From positions 1 to 33,240 of IMG/VR virus record IMGVR_UViG_3300036785_000104: a stretch of DNA of 33,240 nucleotides; one strand, given 5' to 3'. The notes under the pieces were generated by a model. The model saw only the letters and a program-made list of their open reading frames with translations. It was not told the origin of the DNA and did no database searches. The translations under genes and the position numbers were made by a program. Positions 28,627 to 33,240 of this stretch are shown here, one piece after another. This DNA is from a virus. Numbering within the stretch: the first letter of the stretch is position 1; every line of letters begins with the position of its first letter.

Positions 28627-29652
28627 TCAGTCCTCGTCCTCAGACGGCTCGCCCCCGTTGAGGCCCTCCACGATTGATGCCCACCGCTTCGATGCCTGAC
28701 GCAGCAATCGCTGGCCGTCCTCCTGTCGCTCGACGGCCTCGTTCCAGACGTCGGTGTCGATCAGTGCCTCAACGCTTGTGCGGACCAGCCCGGAGAGGAC
28801 GTCGGGCGGGAGCGCGTCTAGCTCCCAGCTTTCGTCGCCGTACTCGTCGATGTAGCCCGCGGCGCGCGAGTCGCTCAGCTTCGCCGGGTTCGGCGGCGGC
28901 TGGTACTGGTTGATCTGGTCCATGTTCAGCGCGATGCGGTTGACCGTGAACCGGTCAAGCACCTCGCGGATCCACTGCCTGATCGTGGAGTTCTGATTCA
29001 GCTCGCTGTAGGTGTCCCAGCGCTCGTCCTGCTCGATCTGGTGGCGCGCGTAGTCCGAGCCGATGAACAGGGACAGCCGATCGGTGATGTCGCGGGTCAT
29101 GTCGATTCCGGACGGGTCGTGGTCGCCGAGGTGCAGGATCGTGATCTGTTTGCCCTGGATCGCCTGCTCAAGCAGGCGCTGCCCAGCGGCCCACATCTCG
29201 CTCTGGCTGGTGTAGCCGCGGCAGGAGAAGTACGGGACGTCCAGCTCAGCGCTGACACCGGCGATCACGCCGACGAGCGCGTCCTTCTCGATCCACACCT
29301 CGACGTAGTCGCCCTGCGCCTCCCACAGGTCAACCTTGTAGCTGCGCGCGGTCGCGTCGATGATGTGCGCCGGGTCGCGCCAGTGCGTCGTTGAGCGAAC
29401 GTTGCGCGTGCGATCAACAATGTGATCCCAGTCCAGGCGACCGGCCAGCCGAGCGTCGTTGACAATCGAGCCGAGCCGCTTGTAGGACCGCTCGGTGTTG
29501 GGGATCAGGCCGCGGGCGACGTGCTGGTAGAAAAGCTGTCGGAGCGTCAGGTCGTAGCCCTGCTGCTCGTACTCGACCAGGATCTCGTTGGCCGTCCGGA
29601 TTGCGTCGAGCGTGTCGGCGCCGAAGCGCTTAGTCTCGTAGGCGATCTTCAT
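28627..29652 (-). CDS. Spo11/topoisomerase VI subunit A-like protein with Toprim, 341 aa
   Basis: The first part has LTLRQLFYQHVARG (Tyr42), matching the R-x-[ILM]-[FY]-Y context of the DNA-cleaving tyrosine in TopoVI-A/Spo11. A Toprim domain follows: VEVWIEKDALVGVI with Glu122, and HLGDHDPSGID with Asp177 and Asp179, the metal-binding pair. Length is close to TopoVI-A (about 350-390 aa). It could cut or relax DNA through a 5'-phosphotyrosine link with a GHKL partner; one such ATPase is encoded at 23056-24969. ATG at 29652 overlaps the upstream TGA. Activity is inferred. Confidence 0.78.
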   Translation of the reverse strand: MKIAYETKRFGADTLDAIRTANEILVEYEQQGYDLTLRQLFYQHVARGLIPNTERSYKRLGSIVNDARLAGRLDWDHIVDRTRNVRSTTHWRDPAHIIDATARSYKVDLWEAQGDYVEVWIEKDALVGVIAGVSAELDVPYFSCRGYTSQSEMWAAGQRLLEQAIQGKQITILHLGDHDPSGIDMTRDITDRLSLFIGSDYARHQIEQDERWDTYSELNQNSTIRQWIREVLDRFTVNRIALNMDQINQYQPPPNPAKLSDSRAAGYIDEYGDESWELDALPPDVLSGLVRTSVEALIDTDVWNEAVERQEDGQRLLRQASKRWASIVEGLNGGEPSEDED

Positions 29653-29882
29653 GGCAGCAGCGCCTGCCGGTCGCGTGCGTACTTGGCCAGGGCCTCGCGT
29701 GCCTTGGTGTACGCGTCTACGCGGCGCTTGATCACGCGAGCGGCTGCCTCCATGGCGTCCGGCTGGCGCGTGTCCACGCCGAGGTCGCCCTTGAGCCCGT
29801 CGATCATCGCCTCGGCGGCGACCATGTAGTCGGTAGCGAACCCGAGAAGGGTCAGCCACTCGTCCATCATCGGATCGGTCAT
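29649..29882 (-). CDS. Hypothetical helical protein, 77 aa
   Basis: Begins MTDPMMDEWLTLLGFATDYM and is helical throughout, with AAARVIKRRVDAYTKAREAL near the end. The Cys-free, amphipathic composition suggests a helical bundle or coiled coil. ATG at 29882 overlaps the upstream TGA (ATGA), and its own TGA overlaps the Spo11-like start, so it may be made together with that protein and could be a small partner of it. That role is a guess. Confidence 0.58.
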   Translation of the reverse strand: MTDPMMDEWLTLLGFATDYMVAAEAMIDGLKGDLGVDTRQPDAMEAAARVIKRRVDAYTKAREALAKYARDRQALLP

Positions 29883-30118
29883 GACGCCCCCTCGCCCGCC
29901 AGCGCGTTCGCGAAGTCGAGCGCCCGTTCCACGGCCTCGGCCAGCTCGGGGTTGTCCGGCTGGGCGTTGCAGGTGACGGTCCCGTTCTCGATCCGGATCA
30001 CAGCCTCGTAGCCGCTGGGGTCGCCGGGGTAGGTGTCGCGCCGGGCGACGATGATGTCGGTGAACGGGTCGTGTCGCCCGTTCTTGACCTCGATTCGGTA
30101 CTTCGGGAACCCGGCCAT
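29879..30118 (-). CDS. Hypothetical protein, 79 aa
   Basis: Begins MAGFPKYRIEVKNGRHDPFT and continues DPSGYEAVIRIENGTVTCNA, ending in a helix (AEAVERALDFANALAGEGAS). The N-terminal strands and C-terminal helix suggest a small alpha/beta fold. ATG at 30118 overlaps the upstream TGA as TGATG; GTG at 30121 is possible. Not recognised. Confidence 0.58.
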   Translation of the reverse strand: MAGFPKYRIEVKNGRHDPFTDIIVARRDTYPGDPSGYEAVIRIENGTVTCNAQPDNPELAEAVERALDFANALAGEGAS

Positions 30119-30714
30119 CACGCGGCCTCCGGCAGGTACAGGCCCTTGGGGTTGAGGTCGGTGACCATGCCGAGAATGTCGATCGGCACACGTCCGGCCA
30201 GGCCGTCGGTGTGCTGGACGGCGTCGAGGATCTCCCCGGCAGGCCAGCCCTCAACGGGTGCGTGCGCGAGCATGCACCAGCCGTCGTGGTCGAGCGGGCC
30301 GAGTATGTCCAGGAAGCCGAGCGCGGCGTCGGAGAACGGCTCGCGCGGGGTGAGCGTGATGGCGGGGCCGCGGGCCTTGTTCGGCCTGCCCCAGTCCCAG
30401 ATGAACCCCTTGCCGTGCGGGCGGTGTCGTCCGTCCTGGTAGGTGCCGACCCACACGCCAGTGACGGTGTCGTCGTAGCTCCAGAGTGTCGGGTCGATGA
30501 TCGTGGCGTCGTCGTCGTAGCAGTCGTTGCCGAGAATCAGCCAGGAGTGCTGTGCGCTGACGCCGGTGCACGCGCCACGCGCGACGCGGCAGACACCGAA
30601 GCGTCCGGAGCGCACGAGCTGCACGCTGGCGCTGTGGCACTGGTGTGCCCAGCCGTCGAGTGGGGCCAGCACCTGTTCGGCGGTGCTGGCCGCGTGGTTC
30701 TCGAAGTGGGTCAT
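30118..30714 (-). CDS. Possible papain-like cysteine protein, 198 aa
   Basis: The order of a papain-like/transglutaminase-like triad can be read: Cys in WAHQCHSASVQLV (about residue 27), His in SAQHSWLILGNDCYD (about 58) and Asp in ATIIDPTLWSYDD (about 75). The spacing is short, and the three residues are in the normal C-H-D order. A second part contains DGRHRPHGKGFIW and HDGWCMLAHAP. I cannot place it in a named family, and loss of activity cannot be excluded. ATG at 30714 overlaps the upstream stop. Its neighbours are small genes of unknown role. Confidence 0.55.
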   Translation of the reverse strand: MTHFENHAASTAEQVLAPLDGWAHQCHSASVQLVRSGRFGVCRVARGACTGVSAQHSWLILGNDCYDDDATIIDPTLWSYDDTVTGVWVGTYQDGRHRPHGKGFIWDWGRPNKARGPAITLTPREPFSDAALGFLDILGPLDHDGWCMLAHAPVEGWPAGEILDAVQHTDGLAGRVPIDILGMVTDLNPKGLYLPEAA

Positions 30715-31355
30715 CAGAGCGACTCCCCGAGCGCGTCGTTGGCGGCGTCGATGGCTGCCTCGCGGCGCTCGTCGCGCTTGGCCTGGACGTGCTCGTTCCA
30801 CTCGTCGGCATCGACCGGCTTGTCGTCCTCGTCGGTCTCGCCCTCGTAGTCGTTCGCGAACTCGTCCTCGTCGGCCTCGGGGTCGTCCATGCTCTCGATG
30901 TCGTCGGCGGCACTCTCAACCGTGTCCGCGAGCGACTCGCACTCGTCGGCCTTCTCGTTGATCTCCTGCGACTGCTGCGTCTCGTGGCCGAAGCCGTCCT
31001 CGATGTTCTGCGCGGACTCGCGGTAGCTCTCAGACGCCTCGCGCAGGGCCTCCGCGTAGCCGCGCACGGCGTCCGCGATGTCGGTCAAGCTCATGTCGCT
31101 GCCACCGGCGGCGAGCGCGTCCTCGGCAGCCTCCTGGCCTGCGTAGATCGTGCCCAGGTGCGGACTGGTCGTCTGCATCGACGGCCGGATGCGGCAGTCG
31201 GCGCAGAAGTCCTTGCGCTGGCTGAAGCGCCCGATGCGGTTCGCGAACCACTTGTAGGGATCGCCCGGCTTGATCTCGGTGCCGCAGTTGCTGCACTTGC
31301 GCGCCCGGCCGTCCTTGCGGCCCTTGGCGCTCTTGACGTAGGTAACTCGTGCCAT
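30714..31355 (-). CDS. Zinc-ribbon protein with acidic helical tail, 213 aa
   Basis: The N-terminal 60 residues (MARVTYVKSAKGR, KCSNCGTEIKPGDPYKW, QRKDFCADCR) hold CxxC pairs at about 21-24 and 51-54 and belong to a conserved phage zinc-ribbon family that I recognise but cannot name. Then SPHLGTIYAGQE leads into a long coiled-coil region (EALREASESYRESAQ) and a very acidic segment (ESMDDPEADEDEF). It may bind nucleic acid or protein partners through the ribbon. It starts 32 bp after its own promoter, with the leader CTGACCGAGGAG. Confidence 0.68.
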   Translation of the reverse strand: MARVTYVKSAKGRKDGRARKCSNCGTEIKPGDPYKWFANRIGRFSQRKDFCADCRIRPSMQTTSPHLGTIYAGQEAAEDALAAGGSDMSLTDIADAVRGYAEALREASESYRESAQNIEDGFGHETQQSQEINEKADECESLADTVESAADDIESMDDPEADEDEFANDYEGETDEDDKPVDADEWNEHVQAKRDERREAAIDAANDALGESL

Positions 31356-31392
31356 CTGTGTTCTCCTCGGTCAGGGGATTAGGTACTCACCA

Positions 31393-31421
31393 AGAGTAGC
31401 ACATGACGTGCGCTACTCGTC
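31393..31421 (-). promoter_or_regulatory. Promoter with 19-bp operator upstream of zinc-ribbon gene
   Basis: Operator TAGCACATGACGTGCGCTA (31397-31415) is close to the consensus. The minus strand ends in TGTGCTACTCT, an extended -10 (31398-31393). The -35 is poor (GACGAG). Three bases of the operator are the TAG stop of the upstream gene. The variant leader CTGACCGAGGAG follows at 31374-31363. Confidence 0.62.
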
Positions 31422-31745
31422 CCCCGTGCGCCAGTTGCGCCAGCACACCAGCGGGATGTCGATGATCTGCTCGTGGGCGGTCATCGAGCCGCGCAGTTTG
31501 ATGTGGCCGTACGCGCGCACGTGCGGGTGCTCGACCGGCACTTGGTCGATGTGCTCGTGGACCATGACGAACGTGAACGTGCTGATGCCCTGCGGGTCCA
31601 GACGCCGGACGAGCTTCGCCGGGAGCTGCCGGTTGTAGTTCACGGCCTTGGCCCGCTGGATCGCGCCCATGAGCTGCTTGTAGGTCGCGTGGCGCCCGGC
31701 CTCCAGCGGACGGCCCTCGGGGAAGCGTTGGATCGCGTCGGTCAT
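31413..31745 (-). CDS. Hypothetical protein, 110 aa
   Basis: Begins MTDAIQRFPEGRPLEAGRHA and has a basic middle (YKQLMGAIQRAKAVNYNRQL), then beta-rich strands (STFTFVMVHEHIDQVPVEHP, YGHIKLRG). The longer frame upstream is a shadow of the 329-aa gene; the ATG at 31745 overlaps its TGA as ATGA. Not recognised. Probably co-transcribed with that gene from the promoter at 32766-32794. Confidence 0.6.
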   Translation of the reverse strand: MTDAIQRFPEGRPLEAGRHATYKQLMGAIQRAKAVNYNRQLPAKLVRRLDPQGISTFTFVMVHEHIDQVPVEHPHVRAYGHIKLRGSMTAHEQIIDIPLVCWRNWRTGDE

Positions 31746-32731
31746 CGGATCAGCTCGAACGCTCGGCGCTTGAGGATCAGCGGCTTGTTGTCGGGCCCCT
31801 TGATGAACGGGGCGATCCAGATCTGCCGGTGGACCTTCTCGCTCGGGTACCACTGATTTCTCCAATGCCCGTTCACCATCCAGCGGTGCGACCACGCGAC
31901 CTCCTGCTGCTCGCCCTCGTACTGCGGCGTCTTGGCGCGCCGGAGGGTGAACACGACGACTTCCTTGATGTCGCGCCAGGTGGCGCGCGCGCGCTTCCAG
32001 GTGGGCCGGGCCACGCGCTCGTGCCGTGGCACCGCGATGGTCTGCTGGCAGAGCCGGAAGAACGTCTTGACGTGCGCGAGCATGTCGCGGATCGAGTCGT
32101 CCTTCTCGTAGACCTCGGACTCCTGGGCGAAGCGCATCGTGGTGACGTACTCCATGACGAGGTCTGAGCCGCCGACGCGGATGTCGCTGTAGCGGTTCTC
32201 GTCGTCCAGCGGGTCGCCGTCGCCGCGGTGCGCGTACAGCGTGACGATGACGCCGGTGTACGCCTGGCCGGACTGCGCCATGCTGACGGCCTCGCCCGGC
32301 GCGGTCCTGTCGGTGGTCGGGTTCCACTGGATCGCCCGGAAGGGCATCTGGAGCCCGCGCGTGTCGGTCACGAACAGCGGCTTGGAGAAGTACGCGAAGC
32401 CGGACGGCGTGATCAGATCGGTCACGATCAGCGGCTCGGCCCTGCGGCTCTTGTGGTCGGCGGCGTAGTCGACCAGCTCGGTCAGGTCGGCGCTGACGTA
32501 CATCGGGTCGCAGTCGGCCAGGTACGTCGTGGCGGCGTGGACGAGCATGGAGGCGTACTCCGGATCGCCCATAACGATGTCGCCGGTGTTCGCGTCGAAC
32601 ACGCCTGCGCGTCCGAGCGACTGGACGAATCCGCTGAGGTACTTCCGGCCCTCCAGAGTGCCGAAGGACCGCAGCAGGTCCGTCTGTGCGTCGAGGGCTG
32701 TGTCCCAGCCCTCGCTACTTGCTCTACTCAT
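31742..32731 (-). CDS. Conserved actinobacterial protein, unknown, 329 aa
   Basis: Begins MSRASSEGWDTALDAQTDLL. The N-terminal two thirds are alpha/beta without a motif I can name; the C-terminal third contains WSHRWMVNGHWRNQWYPSEK and QIWIAPFIKGPDNKPL, a very characteristic pattern that I have seen in actinobacterial mobile elements and phages with no assigned function. Trp and His are unusually frequent there. ATG at 32731 follows GAGGAG of the shared leader. Function unknown; a nucleic acid-binding role is possible but not shown. Confidence 0.65.
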   Translation of the reverse strand: MSRASSEGWDTALDAQTDLLRSFGTLEGRKYLSGFVQSLGRAGVFDANTGDIVMGDPEYASMLVHAATTYLADCDPMYVSADLTELVDYAADHKSRRAEPLIVTDLITPSGFAYFSKPLFVTDTRGLQMPFRAIQWNPTTDRTAPGEAVSMAQSGQAYTGVIVTLYAHRGDGDPLDDENRYSDIRVGGSDLVMEYVTTMRFAQESEVYEKDDSIRDMLAHVKTFFRLCQQTIAVPRHERVARPTWKRARATWRDIKEVVVFTLRRAKTPQYEGEQQEVAWSHRWMVNGHWRNQWYPSEKVHRQIWIAPFIKGPDNKPLILKRRAFELIR

Positions 32732-32765
32732 GTGGGAACGTCTCCTCGGTCGGGGTGACGCTCAC

Positions 32766-32794
32766 AGACTAGCACATGCTGTGAGCCACCTCAA
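32766..32794 (-). promoter_or_regulatory. Promoter with 19-bp operator upstream of 329-aa gene
   Basis: TTGAGG (-35, 32794-32789) and TAGTCT (-10, 32771-32766) are 17 bp apart on the minus strand, with the operator copy TAGCACATGCTGTGAGCCA (32770-32788) filling the spacer. The -35 includes the TGA stop of the upstream gene. The leader CTCCTCGGTCGG (plus strand 32742-32753) lies downstream. Confidence 0.65.
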
Positions 32795-33033
32795 CCGGGT
32801 CGAGTGGCGTCCTCCCACTCAGAGTCCATCTCAGCGAGACGAACGATGGCCCACGTGGTTGCCTCGTCCAGCGCCCACGTCCAGCGCTCGTGCTCGGGGT
32901 CGTAGCGAACGCCGAGCGGGACACCGGCAAGCTCCTGCTGGCCGTCGTACTGCCAGATGCCCGCCCGGTCACACAGCGCCTCGGCGACCGTCGGCGTCAT
33001 CGACACGTGGACGAGCGGATCGTGCCAACTCAT
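32791..33033 (-). CDS. Hypothetical protein, 80 aa
   Basis: Begins MSWHDPLVHVSMTPTVAEAL and continues CDRAGIWQYDGQQELAGVPL, GVRYDPEHERWTWALDEATT and WAIVRLAEMDSEWED. It has a strand-helix layout with many Trp and acidic residues. ATG at 33033 overlaps the upstream TGA as ATGA; the longer frame to 33156 is rejected because that region codes for the upstream gene. Not recognised. Confidence 0.58.
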   Translation of the reverse strand: MSWHDPLVHVSMTPTVAEALCDRAGIWQYDGQQELAGVPLGVRYDPEHERWTWALDEATTWAIVRLAEMDSEWEDATRPG

Positions 33034-33240
33034 CGGTGGGTCGCCTTCGAGTGCTCGTACAGCGCTTCGACGGCCTGCTCGAACGTGTCGCACTCGGTGT
33101 CGAAGCCGCCGCCAAAGTGCGTCTCGGCCATCCACGTCTCGCTGTCGATCATCCACACGGAGCCGATGGGATCGTCGTTGTCGAGCCAGACGCCGATGCG
33201 GCCGGGGTCGTTCTCGTCCTCAGCCCAGTCGAGGACGTGG
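33030..33240 (-). CDS. Partial CDS, C-terminus only, acidic
   Basis: The frame is open from the window edge to TGA at 33032-33030. The visible 69 residues begin HVLDWAEDENDPGRIGVWLD and continue DPIGSVWMIDSETWMAETHF, GGGFDTECDTFEQAVEALYE and HSKATHR. They are acidic and have a strand-rich first half and a helical end. The start lies outside the window. Called from the clean frame and the ATGA coupling with the next gene. Not recognised. Confidence 0.5.
   Translation of the reverse strand, partial: HVLDWAEDENDPGRIGVWLDNDDPIGSVWMIDSETWMAETHFGGGFDTECDTFEQAVEALYEHSKATHR

Noticed and set aside
29653-29859. N-terminal extension of the Spo11-like protein
   Set aside because: The extra 69 codons overlap the gene at 29649-29882 in another frame and are Arg/Gly-rich; the ATG at 29652 with the ATGA overlap fits the rest of the genome.
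1-33240. CRISPR array, insertion sequence, attachment site or integrase
   Set aside because: I found no regularly spaced repeats, no transposase pattern, no long terminal inverted repeats and no recombinase motifs in the window.

Overview
The window looks like part of a high-GC, double-stranded DNA tailed phage (or prophage) of an actinobacterial host. Every protein gene I can support lies on the minus strand, so the region reads from position 33240 down to 1. Genes are packed tightly, many with 4-base ATGA/GTGA or TGATG overlaps. Several small proteins belong to families I associate with actinobacteria and their phages: a DUF932 protein, a DUF6197-like protein, and the unnamed families at 7216-7626, 1046-1255 and 3095-3304. 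The host species cannot be read from the sequence.

Layout in transcription order. (1) 33240-27126: small early-type genes. They include a conserved 329-aa protein, a zinc-ribbon protein, a possible papain-like protein, a Spo11/topoisomerase VI A-like protein with a Toprim domain, and two helix-turn-helix candidates. (2) 27133-10381: a head/virion block. It holds a portal protein, a GHKL-family ATPase, a 1328-aa MuF-type head-morphogenesis polyprotein, a 73-aa linker gene and a 2802-aa giant protein. The MuF protein carries a degenerate HipA-like kinase split by a Nudix domain, a degenerate ADP-ribosyltransferase and a zeta-toxin-like kinase. The giant protein carries an apparently intact ADP-ribosyltransferase, an apparently intact HipA-like kinase, three copies of a WHK module and many SH3-like modules. 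(3) 10348-6882: small genes and the DUF932 gene. (4) 6735-4806: a lysis cassette of holin candidate, GH25 lysozyme, M15 peptidase, a lectin-like PLL/sialidase-repeat protein and a 44-aa membrane peptide. (5) 4536-1: small genes, including zinc-ribbon proteins, a ribbon-helix-helix protein, a DUF6197 protein, a single-stranded DNA-binding protein, an HNH-like protein and a winged-helix protein. Terminase, major capsid, scaffold and tail genes are not visible.

Regulation. Ten sites match a 19-bp palindrome of the form TAGCACACGTCGTGYGCTA. Most sit between genes and end in an extended -10 element (GTGYGCTANNNT) for the next gene, so the palindrome fills the 17-bp promoter spacer. Four promoters of this set (or three plus ssb) share a leader ending in CCGACCGAGGAG, which carries the ribosome-binding site. 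Two promoters follow directly on an intrinsic terminator. This suggests one phage regulator controlling many short operons.

The most unusual content is the pair of virion-type polyproteins carrying matching effector domains, one set intact and one set degenerate, and the presence within 7 kb of a Spo11/TopoVI-A-like protein and a GHKL ATPase, the two halves of a type IIB topoisomerase architecture.
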